Shown: positions 25,592-36,847 of the stretch, piece after piece | How positions within the stretch are numbered: the stretch's first letter is position 1 | How the letters are laid out: every line of letters begins with the position of its first letter | From: Primulina eburnea | Taxonomy: Eukaryota > Streptophyta > Magnoliopsida > Lamiales > Gesneriaceae | Direction of reading: 5' to 3' | Assembly (NCBI RefSeq): GCF_022965805.1 | Contig: NC_133101.1 | Coordinates: forward strand, 23,956,868 to 24,020,867 | DNA length: 64,000 nucleotides | Program-made: the position numbers and the translations under genes | Notes under the pieces: model-generated | Told to the model about the DNA's origin: nothing | Database searches by the model: none | The model's input: only the letters and a program-made list of their open reading frames with translations

Positions 25592-25793
25592 CTGAAAGGT
25601 TGGAACGTCAAGCTGAACCCAATAATTACTAGAACTATACTTATAGACATGCGAAGGTCAAAGTTCTTCTAACCTAATTCCCGAAAATAACCCTGATTAG
25701 AGCATGCAATCCTATCGCAATTCTAAGTTCAAAACCTTAACCCAGGTTCCCAAAACACCGAAATTCAAATATAAACTTAAAGCTGTAAGATAC
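25592..25793 (-). other. Probable intron between gag and protease of F
   Basis: On the minus strand a segment beginning GTATCTTACAGC and ending CCAACCTTTCAG splits the gag-pol frame. Removing these 202 bases joins gag and protease in the same frame with a Gly codon at the junction, giving the spacing usual for related elements. Unspliced RNA meets a TAA five codons into the segment, ending translation after gag. The 3' end has a pyrimidine-rich CCTTTCAG. Splicing is inferred from sequence only. Confidence 0.6.
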
Positions 25794-26847
25794 CTTTCAT
25801 GAGCATGGTCTCTGGGTTTGTCTCCGCTGCATGGAGAGCAAATACTCTGCCTTGGGTAGGCAGACTCCCCCGAGGGCACTGCTTCAACAAGTGGTCTGGG
25901 CTACCACACTTGTAACACTTCCCCGAGCCATACATACACGCTCCAGCATGGCGGCGTGAGCAGTTAGGACAGACTGGATACTCAATGGCCCTTGGGACTG
26001 CCCATCCCTGCTGCTGCTGCTGTCCTCTGTTCTTGGGCAGGCTGTGGAAAGGCATCTTGTTCTGATGCTGCTACTGAGGAGGAGGGCGGTGCGGTATCTG
26101 GACTGGGCGCTTGCCCTGGCGGTCTCTCTCTATGTCATGCTGATCCTGCTCTGCAGCTAGAGCTCTGGAGACGGCAGCATCATAAGTAGTAGGGCCAGCC
26201 ACCCTAACATCGCGGCGTAAGATCGGCCGCAGACCATCAAGAAAGTGTCTCAGCTTTGCTCCCGCATCATTCGCAATCAGGAGCACAAAATGGTAACCCC
26301 TCTCAAACTTATGGATGAACACCGTAACCGTCAGATCTCCCTGCCTCAGGGTCATGAACTCCCTGATCAACCTAGAACGCACTTCGTCAGTAAAATATTT
26401 CGAGAAGAATACCTCCGTGAAGCATGTCAAGCTCAGAGTAGCCAAGTTCAAGGCTACGGATGCTCCTTCCCACCATAAGCGGGCATCTCCTCCGAATAGA
26501 TAGGTGGCACAACGAACTCTGTCTGCATCCCCAAGCTCCATAAACACAAAAATAACCTCGAGGGACTTAATCCAGCCCTCGGCAATCATGATATCTGTCG
26601 TCCCTGAAAACTCCTTCGGCCGCATCTTCATGAACCGCTCATAGGTAGCCTCGGGCCCTGTCGACCTGGCTGCCACAGCATTGTTCCCCACAAACTGTGC
26701 GAAGAACTGAGTCATCCTAGCTGGCATCTGGGCATTCATGTTTGGTGGAGGGGGTGGAGGTCCATGCCTCTCTTGCCTCTGATCCTCACCGTCCTCATGA
26801 CGACGCTCATCGTCCCTCGTGCGCTCAAGAATGCGTTTAGGAGGCAT
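25794..26847 (-). pseudogene. Element F gag
   Basis: The start is taken at the ATG at 26847 (MPPKRILERTR), a typical chromovirus gag start; 12 open codons precede it. A charged and Pro-rich N-terminus is followed by a Retrotrans_gag capsid region (AEGWIKSLEVIF, DARLWWEGA, FSKYFTDEVRSR, FMTLRQGD). One in-frame TAG at about 26068-26070 falls where CAG is likely, then the same frame continues with a CX2C pair (CPNCSRRH) and the zinc knuckle CYKCGSPDHLLKQC (about 25905-25950). The frame ends at the putative splice donor at 25793. Gag forms the particle and binds RNA; this copy makes only a truncated capsid. Confidence 0.85.
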
Positions 26848-27080
26848 ACTGTTCCATACATACAATCCATACGTAACCAACATGCATAATTACATTTTTT
26901 TCTTTTAAATTTAATTAAATATTGCATAATCAAAAATTTGGACATAAAATACTTCATGAAAACATGCTGTAAAAATATTTCAGCTTTAAACAAGTGCGTA
27001 TACGTAAAACTTACAGACCGAAGACGTGAATTCATGAGCTTATCGAGGTTAGTAGTAGTACAACCCTTTACAAGAACATA

Positions 27081-27093
27081 GGCTCTAATACCA
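27081..27093 (-). other. Element F primer-binding site
   Basis: Minus-strand TGGTATTAGAGCC lies two bases from the LTR end and matches the initiator tRNA-Met complement with one change. The 230 bp between this and gag (26848-27080) is leader with no other feature seen. Confidence 0.88.
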
Positions 27094-27095
27094 GC

Positions 27096-28927
27096 TGTAG
27101 AGGCCCGAAATTCGTATTTTGAAAGTTTGCGGAAAATTTAAAATTTTTATTTTATAATAAGTAACGTGCCTCATTCATAAAATAAACTGATAAAAAGATT
27201 CAATTGTTAAAATAGCAGCGGAAGTAAACATCTGTTTCAAAATCACAACTCAAAATATTTCATCGTAATAAGAATAAGTTTGAGCTAAATGATAAATGAA
27301 CTGAAGCATGAGGTCCTCGGGTTCCTACTACTGCCGACCCAAGATGGCTCACTGGTCCCCGCCCTCAGTCCCGACCTCATCAGTACCTACAATAATCAAG
27401 TCTAGTGAGTCTAAAGACTCAGCATGCATATATCGTAAATAACAAGTAATAATCATAAAATCGCATGCAAAGTAAAAATATCCTACCATGAGGCGTAACA
27501 TGAAAATATCGTGTCATCAATAATTATAAATACGTGCATAACTGAAAATCGTAAGTGAAATGTTTGCTCGATAGAGCCATGTCATAAAATAGCATATCAT
27601 AATTTTCTGTTGAGAATATGTTCTATGCAAGTGGCCCATAACGTGAACTGAATCGTCTGATCAGACTAAACTATAGTATACTCGGTCGTAGAGATCATCG
27701 CAGCCCTTGGACTGGATATCCGTACCCATACATAAACATAAACTGGTCGTAGGTCACCGGGTGAAGTAATAATCCCATAAGATGCAATCCCATTACCGTA
27801 AAGTGGCCACAAGCAAGATCGCATATATCTCGAAATAAACTTTTATATTTATGCACATAATATAATTAAATATCATGTATTATTTTACCAAATGGGTTGG
27901 ATCGTTCCCATGCTCGCTGCAACCTAATTTTAACATGGAAAATATGAAAATGGTTTTTCTTCAAGTTTCATGCACATAAGATGTTTTAAAATAATAATAT
28001 GACTTGATTGAAGAGCAAGGAAAAATATACACATGCCTTGGGTTTGTTTTGAAAGAAAAACAAACAGTTACGACGACGCGGCGCGGATGAGACGGAGTAG
28101 CTTCACTTTCTTGTTTTTCTCTCTTAATTTCTCACGATTTCTCTCTATTGCACTCTCGATTTTTCTTGCTAAAAGGGACTGAAATTTCGAGAATATGAAG
28201 TAGGGAGAATGGCTAGGGAAAAATGAAGAGAAGGTTGCAAGATACAAGGGAATTAAATGGCAAGATCAAATCTTGCTTTCTTTGAATTTGTTAGATAAGG
28301 AACTCGTTTGATATCAAAAGATTTTTGAGGGATAATTGAGGGGTGTGCATGGCCGATTTTTACTTAACAAAGTGGGGAGGGAAAAATTGCTTAATTGTTA
28401 ATTAATGAGGATTTAAAATTGATGGAATTATTCTACCATGAAGGGATAAGGAAAGATATCAAAGAAAATGAGTTGCTAAACTTAATTTAAATCTTTTAGG
28501 TGATGGCCGAAAACTGCATGATAAATGGAAGGAAAATATTTCTTAATTATTTAATTTTAAATCTTTAGTGTTTTATCTACCCATTAGATATTTTAGTGAA
28601 TTAATAAATTATTTATTGAACCTAAAAGAACTTATTTACTACTTATCTCAAATAACTTAAATAATTCCTTAAACTTTCTTTTACATTAAAACAACTTATT
28701 ATTTATCTTAAATAAATTCTAGGAATGTTTTCTAAAGATTAAATTTTATCTCAATACTCCAACTCCAGTCCGGCCTCACTTATTTAACTGAAAAGGTAAC
28801 AACTAAACTACTGCGTAAAATAAATAAATTTAAAGAAAAGAATTTAAATCCTCATGCATAAAATAATTTCAATTTAAATATAGTAATTATGCATGGCTAT
28901 ACGTAGTCTGATTTAACGGGTTCTACA
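27096..28927 (-). repeat. Element F 5' LTR
   Basis: It is 1,832 bp, starts TGTAGAGGCCCG and ends GGGTTCTACA. It is followed directly by ATGAT (28928-28932), which matches the bases before X at 410-414. Confidence 0.9.
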
Positions 28928-30909
28928 ATGATCCTCTTCCATATCTAAAATCACAAAGTCAGCAGGAAAAATAAATTTATCCACTTTTACCAGTACATCC
29001 TCGACGATCCCACGTGGATACGTGAGACTTCGGTCTGCAAGCTGTAAGGTGATAGTGGTTGGTTTAACCTCTCCAAGCTCCAATTCCCTGTAAATAAAAA
29101 ATGACATTAAATTAATAATTGCTCCTAAATCACATAAAGCTTTACTACATTTAGAACCACCAATAAAGCAAATAATAGTAAAACTCCCTGGATCTTTTAA
29201 TTTCTGTGGTAGCTTCTTTTGCAGTATGGCGCTACATTCTTCAGTAAGTTTCAGTGTCTCAAATTTCTGCAGCTTCCTCTTCTTAGACATCACATCTTTA
29301 ATAAAATTTACATAATTCGGCATTTGCTCCAAAGCATCAGCAAATGGTATGTTGATGTGTATCTTCTTAAAAATCTCTAAGAATTTTGCAAATTGATCAT
29401 CCAAATTCTTCTTTTTGAATCTCTGAGGGTATGGAAGAGTCGGCTTAAATACAGGAGGTAGTTCGACTTCAACTTCAGCTTTGGATCCCTCAGTTTCACC
29501 TTCTTCAACTGTCTTCTCACTTTCCACTCTCTCTTTGGGACTTTGTACCTCCAATTCCTTTCCACTCCTTAAATTGACTGCCTTGCACTGCTCTTTAGGG
29601 TTAACCTCCGTGTTACTTGGAAATTGACCCTGTTCTGATCCCTCAAGGCGTAGGCCAACTGTCCGATTTGCATCTCCAAAGATTTCATTGTGGCACCCAT
29701 TTTTTCCATGTGAGTCTCCATGTTGTCAAGACGAGACTCAGTCTTTGCCATTCTTTTTCCAGACTCAGCAACAAATGTTCCTACCAAATCCTCAAACGAA
29801 GGTTTTCCTTCCCCCTTTGATGTATTGAACCCCGGTGGAGGGTTCAACACATTTTTATTATTCGCATATGAAAAATTTTCATGATTTCTCAATCCTGGAT
29901 GATAAGTATTAGGGGTAGGGTTACCTCGATATTCTCCAAAATTTCTGTTGTTGATATACAAGGCTTCTTCAGGAAGAGATGATTCTTTAGCAACAATCAA
30001 TGGACCCTCAGTCTCTGCTGTGCTCACTTTGTTCATAGCTGCTAGTTGTGTGGTCAGTACGGACACTTGGGCAGTGTGTGATGTAATTGGATCCACAACA
30101 TAAACCCCAACTGCCCTCTTCACTCCAGATCTTTCAGTCGGCCACTGGTAGCTATTTATAGTCATCTGCTCAAGCAAGTCGTAGGCTTGCTCGGGAGATT
30201 TGGCAAAGATCGTGCCACCAGCTGCTGCATCCACTGTTCCTCGTGTTTGCACATTTAGACCGTTGTAGAATAATTCAATATGCACCCAATCTTCAAAACC
30301 ATGGTTCGGGCACTTTCTCAACAACTCCTTGTATCTTTCCCATGCCTCATACAATTGCTAAAAATCAGTCTGCATGAACGTGCTAATTTCAATCTTCAAC
30401 TGTGCAGACTTTGCAGGGAGAGAGTATTTTGCCAGAAATTTCGTCGCCAACTCCTGCCATGTCGTGATACTTCCCAAGGGAAGCGATTGGAGCCATCCCC
30501 TTGCTTGATCCCTGAGAGAAAACGGAAACAAACGCAGTCTTATAATATCATCAAGAACATTATTAATCTTTACTGTATCCCTTATCTCCAAGAAGGTCCT
30601 CAAATGAACATGAGGATCAGAAGTGGCTGTTCCAACAAACTGATTTTGCTGAACCATATTGATTAGAGCAGGCTTCAACTCGAAATTATTAGCATTGATG
30701 GTTCCTCTTGCAATACCAGAGTAGTGATTGTTGATCACTGGTCGGAAGTGATCTCTGATAGGTATAGCCTCTGGCTGGTTTTGTCTGTCATTCTCTCTGT
30801 GTTCAGCCATTGAATTGATCACGTCTTTTCTTGTTTTTCTTAATCTCCTCTCAGTTCTTTCGATCTCCGGATAAAAAATAAGCAAGTCAAGGTTTTGCGA
30901 TCTTAGCAT
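28928..30909 (-). pseudogene. Element A gag and protease (right piece)
   Basis: Gag begins near 30909. Residues include IRDHFRPVINNHYSGIARG and LRLFPFSLRDQARGWLQSLP, hallmarks of Athila gag, then YEAWERYKELLRKCP and HIELFYNGL. A TAG at 30358-30360 interrupts the frame. A frameshift near 29640 precedes the KAVNLRSGKEL block (about 29560-29595), a landmark before protease in this group. The protease region has KALCDLGAIINLM at about 29110-29150, where the usual catalytic DLGAS reads DLGAI. The frame runs to 28928, and its continuation is at 414. This supplied the particle and processing functions of A; at least two breaks make it non-functional. Confidence 0.87.
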
Positions 30910-31023
30910 GCACTGTCAAGCAGAAAAAATGAAAAACTCAATCAATATAAAATAAAATATAAAAAGCTCTAAATTAAAATATAGACTAATTGGTAACAAT
31001 ATTGATATAAATTTAAATTTTGA

Positions 31024-31044
31024 CATTCCTCGGCAATGGCGCCA
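31024..31044 (-). other. Element A primer-binding site
   Basis: The minus strand reads TGGCGCCATTGCCGAGGAATG starting six bases after the LTR end. The TGGCGCC(G)TTGCC form is characteristic of Athila/Tat elements and is usually ascribed to tRNA-Asp (established knowledge, not checked here). Confidence 0.8.
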
Positions 31045-31988
31045 AAAACTTGTTGCGTGTTTTCTTGATTGCTCGCAAGCGCACAACGTCAAGTTATAAT
31101 AAAATGTATTTTTGAGCACGAATGTCGATCCCACGAGGAGTGTGTATAAAAAACGTATATCAGGGCTTGTAATTAAAATAGTCTTGACTTTATTTATAAA
31201 AATCTAAAGAGATTTGGTTTACTTAAACGAATTAATTGAAAACAAATAATTAATCTAATTACCGAATTGAGAAAAATATCACGGAGAGAAAATATCTAGA
31301 GAAATGAGTTCACTAAGTTTTCACGATAATTATTCACAGTTAAAATTTATATTCATGAATTCCAATTATTTAATAGCCAAGAACACTAACTTATTTTATT
31401 CCCCCTTTTCCAAGTGACGAATAACTATATCAATCAAACTTCGATTCTAATATTCCTAATTAAAATCTAAGTTTCATGGATAAATTCAAACAATGTTCTT
31501 ACCTAGGCCTCGCTAAAGTTATACGCCTTCCGAACGCTATAAACATTCAACGATGCGTTTCTATAATCTATAATCCTAGTCCCTCTCCCGAGTTATAGAA
31601 TTAATCAGACAACACACAATTTATGGCCAATAAATTGCAGTCAAATCAATACAGAGAAACACAATTAAACGAGAAGGAATTCAATCATATAAATAACTGA
31701 GTCAAATTGTTGTATCCATAAAGCTAAGTCATTCTCTAGAATAGAAAATTAGTTCATGACGAAATCGAAACAAAAACAATGCATGTTCAAAGTTTTAGAC
31801 ATCGAAATACGAGAAAATATAAACACGAAAGAACAGATAACAAATCCGAAGTGTCGTTTTTGTCCCCAGATTCGTCATTATTCATCTTTGTTATCGATCT
31901 TCGTGCGCCTTGTCTTCGTCTCGTGTTCTCTCCGACTCTTCTCTCTGTATTTTCTCCCAAAAATGGTGCCCCACAATCTGAACCCTTG

Positions 31989-32003
31989 CTTTATTTTTAT
32001 TCC
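31989..32003 (-). promoter_or_regulatory. TATA-like box of the A LTR
   Basis: Minus-strand GGAATAAAAATAAAG lies 51 bp downstream of the GC array, the same distance as in element B. Confidence 0.4.
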
Positions 32004-32053
32004 TCCGTCAGGCCGTGAGCCGAAGCCCAATTAATTGTTGTTTCGCCGCTACT

Positions 32054-32259
32054 AGCGCCGCGGCGCTGAGATTCTGCGCCTAGGCGCCCGTCGTCCTTGA
32101 ACATAAGAGCCTAGGCGCTAAGGGACTGTATGCATCTTGTGGCACCGCGGCGCTTGATATCAGCGCTTAGGTGCTTGTGTCTTCGGCAATGATGCGCTGC
32201 GGCGCTTGTTGGGCAGCGCCGAGTCGCTCTCTGTACGCACGGTTGAGCGCTGTGGCGCT
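32054..32259. repeat. Phased GC-rich dyad array in the A LTR
   Basis: Eight near-palindromic 12-14-mers of the forms AGCGCCGCGGCGCT and GCGCCTAGGCGC have dyad centres at 32060.5, 32081.5, 32112.5, 32147.5, 32168.5, 32199.5, 32221.5 and 32252.5. The steps are 21, 31, 35, 21, 31, 22 and 31 bp. Confidence 0.8.
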
Positions 32260-32451
32260 TGTTTTGGCGATGTGGCTCTGCTTTTATCGATGTTTCACGC
32301 TAAATACTATCCCTGATTGCTCTAAAACATCTCATAGTTGTATATTCCCTGCACTACACAAAAACAACAAAAACCAAGCATAAATCTGTTCGAAAACAAC
32401 ATAGATCAGATGGATTAACATATAATTTAAGTGCAATTCTTGCACTTATCA

Positions 32452-32864
32452 ATTTCGAAAAATCCTCCTCTCCCCTTCTCATAATTTTCGGCCTCCACCT
32501 TTGATTTTTCAAAGGTTTTTTGAGCCTTCTCTTGTTTGATTAATCTCAACGAAAAATCCTTTTATACTTTCTAGTGAAAGTTGGAAGAGGAACAAGTAAT
32601 CCGATCGTGGACCTGATTTGAAGATTAAAGAAAGGAGATTTAAAGAACCTACCTAGGATTTACAACAAGAGCTACGTTCGCTTATAACGATGTAGTTGGA
32701 GCAAAATGAAAATTCACTAAGGTAAAAGTTTTAAACATACTATGTATGTTTATTTTTCAAAATCATACGAGTGTTCAAACAAATATTTTGATTGTCAAAA
32801 TAAAATAAAATAAAAATTTAAAACTTTCGCTGTGTTTGTACACGAGAAAACCCGAGATCCAACA
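32452..32864 (+). repeat. Element I: end of a copia LTR (D family), plus orientation
   Basis: The reverse complement starts TGTTGGATCTCGGG and matches the D LTR (39977 and 55211) through the GCGAACGTAGCTCTTG region and beyond. Here it ends GAGATCCAACA at 32864 and directly abuts the G gag, with no primer site. It is therefore the right end of a plus-oriented element or solo LTR. The rest is cut off by A and lies left of the window. Confidence 0.8.
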
Positions 32865-33324
32865 CTCCCTCGTCAGGCGGCCCCTTACATCAGCTGGGAA
32901 ATACTTGCAGTAGAATATCTCCTTGAACCTTTCCCATGTGAGGGTAGCCAAGTCCAGTGCATGAGCGGCTCCGTCCCACTATAGGGATGAATCATCCCTC
33001 AACATATAAATAGTGCACCTGACTCGGTCGCCATCTCTCATCTGCAGGTACTCATAGTGCATACAGCTATCGAATCCATCCCTCTGCCAAGAATGAATCA
33101 GTGGTACCCCCGAACTCCTTCGGGTTGAGCCGTCTAAATTGCTCATAGACATCTGTCTGTGGTCGAGGCACCTGCGGATCCTACTGGGCTTGCTCCATAA
33201 GCCTAGCTATCTCCTCCAGAACTCGGGTAACTGCATCTCCTGGCGGCGGTGGTGGTAGAGGGCCACTGCCGCCTCCAGGAACTCATCCTAACGATCTGTA
33301 CTATGAGCGCATTTGGGAGGCATG
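32865..33324 (-). pseudogene. Element G gag fragment
   Basis: From the ATG at 33324 (MPPKCAHSTDR, then a stop) the minus strand shows a decayed Ty3 gag. Readable blocks are MRDGDRVRCTIYMLRDD, WDGAAHALDLATLTWERF and IFYCKYFPADVRGRLTRE, matching the F capsid region (DADRVRCATYLFGGDA, FSKYFTDEVRSRLIREF). There are at least three stops and one or more frameshifts. It ends at 32865, where element I is inserted. G was a chromovirus related to F; only gag, leader and LTR remain in view. Confidence 0.8.
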
Positions 33325-33567
33325 ATATCTGAACACAGTCCAATTCTAAACGTAACTCATCATGCAATAGTTTTTTTTAAACATTTAACCATGAAAGTAG
33401 TTAAACATGCACCGTAAATCATAGTAAAGTGTATATCATGTAAACATGCAGGTGATAGCAAAAAATCATTTAAAGAATTTAAAGCTTACAGACTTGAGGC
33501 TTGAAGACTGAGCTGCAGAAGCTGGCTGTGGCACAACCCTATACAGTACCCTTGATATGTTGCCAAC
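33325..33567 (-). other. Element G leader and decayed primer site
   Basis: AT-rich leader equivalent to 26848-27080 of F; it shares the ACTTACAGAC and CACAACCCT blocks. The primer site next to the LTR (minus strand TTGGCAACATATCAAGG) is a degraded form of the iMet site. There is no ORF. Confidence 0.6.
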
Positions 33568-34335
33568 TGTGACGTCTACTAATATAGAATGCTGATAATT
33601 TTTTTTGTAAAGCTCACATTTTCGAAAATAAACATTTAAATATTATGCAAGCATGCAACCTTATTGATAAATATTCCATTTAAGAATAATCTTAAATTTC
33701 TTTTTGACAATTAAAATACTGCAGTTTAAAATTGCCGACACTGCCATAATATGCGTACGTAAAAATAACTCAAGTAAACATCCTGATAATCAACACCCTA
33801 ACAAAAACAACGTATAAAAATGTTCATGTCCACTCAAACTCATAAAAATATGAAGTGCGGAAAAGTGTGGTCCTCGGTTCATGTGCGCACATCCCGACAT
33901 GCCTACTCAGAATTCGGCACCTCATGTCCCCTCATCGACATGCTCACCTATATTATTCACACCTAGTGAGTCTAAAAACTCAACAAACATGTATCATGAT
34001 AACAAATACATATAGATAGAACACAGCAGCAAAAAATCCTATAATCAACATACATTTCATGAAGTTAAAAGCATAAACGTAAACGTGTCGTATGAAATCA
34101 CAACGTCAAAACATATCTCAACATATCATCATATACGTATACATTTTATTCGTATCAGTTCTATTCGATAGATCCATCTAGTATAACCACAGTACCTAGT
34201 GGCGGGGACATCAGCGACAGCATTAACCGTCCACTGATCTTTGGCCTCAGCTCATAATATCTCATATAATCATATTAGTCACAACCAACTCCAATCCTTC
34301 AAAAACGTGTCATCATATTCATCACTTAATAAAAG

Positions 34336-36847
34336 TGTAACGTGCCGTACTTTTAAACTATTTAAAATTTGCGGAAAATTAAAAATTTTCTTAAACAAAT
34401 ACTAAACTTTCAAATTTCGCAAAAAATAATCTGCTCGTCTAAATTAATTGAAATAGATACAATTACAAAAAAAGGTTTCAAAATGGTAAATGTTTAACCA
34501 ACGTAAACAATCTAGTGAAAATCAGAGTATTTGAATCAAAATGCATAAATTCTTAAAAACATAGGCGGTCCTCGGGTTTAGCCTCCTGCGCAGACCGAGC
34601 CGGCTCATTGGTGCCCACCCCTCGTCTCCTCATACTCGTCCTCATCTGCATTGATCAAGTCTAGTGAGTCTAAAAACTCAACATGTATAAATTGAAGATA
34701 ACAAGTAATACGTAATAAATCCACATGCATCTTTAAAGTAGAACGTACATACTTATACTTGAACGTGCATGCATAACATATACGTGCCAACATATCTTAA
34801 AACTTTTCATAAACATACTTGCATCAAACATACTTGAACATGCATAAACTTCATCATTTTGCGTAGAGATATGTTTCAAAGCAAATGACCCATACATAAA
34901 TGTGCCTGATCAAACTAAACCACAGTACTGGGCTGGCAGGGATGTCCAATAACACATACATGAGATCCTCAGTCATTCTTTACCATGTGGATTGGTCCTT
35001 AGTCATGCTTTTTCGCTTTTCAATCCTGATCAAAGCCCCGTCATGCTTTACCGGGGTGGAGAGGTCACCGGCCACGTTCACCGGCTTCCAAACCCGTTTA
35101 TAATTTGTCACAAGACGTTTAGCATACCTCAAAAATAAAATATTTTTTTTGCATGTCGAACATACTTACATAGCGTTGAGAGATTCGTTAGATCTCGCTT
35201 GGGTTATTGCTGCCCATGCTAACACGTCTTCATACACCTTAAATTTCATAACTTAATCATGCGTATCGTACGTATTACCCATTGATTAAATAACTTATGA
35301 CTTTCTAGAACACTCGGGACTTGACCGTGGTAAACATCAAGCTAACCCCCGACTCAAACCCAAAACAATCTTGACATGAAGTATGAAATTTGCCAAACAA
35401 TGGAAGACACGAACCATGCTTAAAACATAGTTCAACGTTCCCCAATCAAACTTCATCACATCTAAAATAACTTTTAGTATTCTAGGATTTAACGACGTAA
35501 TAGTGCCCAAAATCGAAGCTCGAAAAACCCCAAGACCAGCGCCTAGTCACTGCAGTGCAGCGCTGCAACGCCAGACTGGCGCCTAGGTGCTACTCTGCAG
35601 CGCCGCTGGTGCGAACCTGCAGCACTGCGGCGACCGTGGTGCAGCATTGCGGCGCTAGTCTTGCGCGATTTCAACCCCAAAAAACCATCTTCTACCCATT
35701 CTCTTCCCTATGCCTTTTAATGTCACCAAACCCATACCGACTCGAATCGAAACATCGAAAGACGACTGATCACACCACATAACACCACCTACGCAGCAAG
35801 GAACACCCGGAAATTCCCAACGAAGCCTGCAACAAAAAATTCTCAAGAACACATCAAGAACACGTTTTATAAAAGTCACAGTTGAGCAGTCCCACAAAAA
35901 AGTTCAAAAATCACTCGTTTCTTGTCCAAAAATTACGAATTTACTGTCAAATCAAAGGTATCAAAAATTACTATGTTTTATTTGTTGAACGTTTTTCCAT
36001 AAAATCATCTAAATTTTCACAGCAATCGAAATGACAGCAGACACATTTTGAGATCCGAAATTTTTGATCTTAAACTCATTTCAAACGTTTTTGCTCCACC
36101 TTTTTCACAACACATGTATTTTCACGCATAATAAACATCAAACATATACTATGACGAGATCGATGCACAAGCGAAATAATATACATGCCTTGATCTTTAA
36201 AACTACCGAAACGACGATACCAAAATGGGGAAGATGCGAGGGTTGATCCGGGACAAACGTGGCACGATTTTCTTGCTCGAAAATGAGCAAAATTCTACCG
36301 AACTTTGCAAGGAATGGGGTGGCTGCTGTTGAAAGCTCTAAGAACCCTACTTTTCTCTCAAAAAATGAAACAGACACAATGCAAGGCGTGTGTGTGTGTG
36401 TGAACCGCGTGTGTGTGTGAGAATGTGTGTGTGCATGAGTTTTAAAAATTAACGGAATAAAATTTGCTTAATTAATATTTAACCATATAATTAAATTTTA
36501 ATCATACACTAATTTTACTAAAAATCCTATAATTAAAACTAAAATACACGTGCTAAACTTTTAAAGTTTAAAATCTTAAAATCACCTAATACATTAAATT
36601 AGACTTTAAAATGCTAAACACTAAATAAATTGTTTAAAATGCCCCACTCCTAACTTAAAATAAAATACCACATTTTAAAATCGCCAAAAATCATCGCCAG
36701 TTTCTTTTCCTCGATCCCGCATCGAATATTTTAAAATAATGCAAATTCATAAATCATGTAATGCTAAAATCATTTTAAATTTTAAATAAATAATTTAACA
36801 ATTTAAATATATGCATGGTTTTGTGTGTACTGAATTTGGGCTCTACA
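34336..36847 (-). mobile_element. Solo LTR H (Tekay-like)
   Basis: It starts TGTAACGTGCCG, ends GGGCTCTACA, is 2,512 bp long and is flanked by AAAAG on both sides (34331-34335 and 36848-36852). There is no internal region, primer site or second LTR: the signature of recombination between two LTRs. The opening GATTTGCGGAAAATT-like block resembles the F LTR start. It contains a GC dyad array at 35538-35656 and a GT-repeat stretch near 36388-36432. Confidence 0.88.
35538..35656. repeat. GC-rich dyad array in solo LTR H
   Basis: Six units of the AGCGCCTAG...GCGGCGCT type are centred near 35544.5, 35565.5, 35584.5, 35606, 35627.5 and 35649.5. The steps are about 21, 19, 21.5, 21.5 and 22 bp, close to two helical turns. 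Units are more degenerate than in A or B. I see no clear TATA box about 50 bp downstream. Confidence 0.6.

Larger units (their letters stand above)
10476..28927 (-). mobile_element. Element F: Ty3/gypsy chromovirus (Tekay/Del-like), split by E
   Basis: LTRs lie at 10476-12291 and 27096-28927, with an iMet primer site at 27081-27093. In the minus sense the order is gag, protease, RT, RNase H, integrase and chromodomain, which is the chromovirus order. Copia element E is inserted in the integrase region (duplication GGATC at 12833-12837 and 22715-22719). The LTR pair is about 94-95% identical by eye, so F is clearly older than B and E. The right edge is flanked by ATGAT, but the left edge is not: ATGAT instead flanks X at 410-414. 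Coding frames are broken by several stops and frameshifts. Confidence 0.88.
28928..32451 (-). mobile_element. Element A: Athila-type Ty3 retrotransposon, 5' part
   Basis: Minus-strand element with 5' LTR 31051-32451, a primer site of the TGGCGCC type, a short leader and gag-protease. It is broken at 28928 by the X/F insertion and continues at 414-1. It is inserted in the copia LTR fragment I: the bases after its outer edge, ATTTC (32452-32456), should recur at the other end beyond the window. Nearly all of pol and the 3' LTR lie outside the window to the left. Confidence 0.85.
31051..32451 (-). repeat. Element A 5' LTR
   Basis: It is 1,401 bp; in the element sense it starts TGATAAGTGCAAGAATTGCA and ends ACGCAACA. 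It carries a GC-rich phased array at 32054-32259 in an AT-rich background, and a TATA-like box at 31989-32003. ORFs here are repeat artefacts. Confidence 0.85.

Noticed and set aside
32171..32383. 70-residue ORF MLVSSAMMRCGACWAAP
   Set aside because: It overlaps the GC dyad array of the Athila LTR; its composition follows from the repeats.
36380..36435. GT-repeat stretch in solo LTR H as a regulatory element
   Set aside because: It is an ordinary microsatellite with no supporting context.
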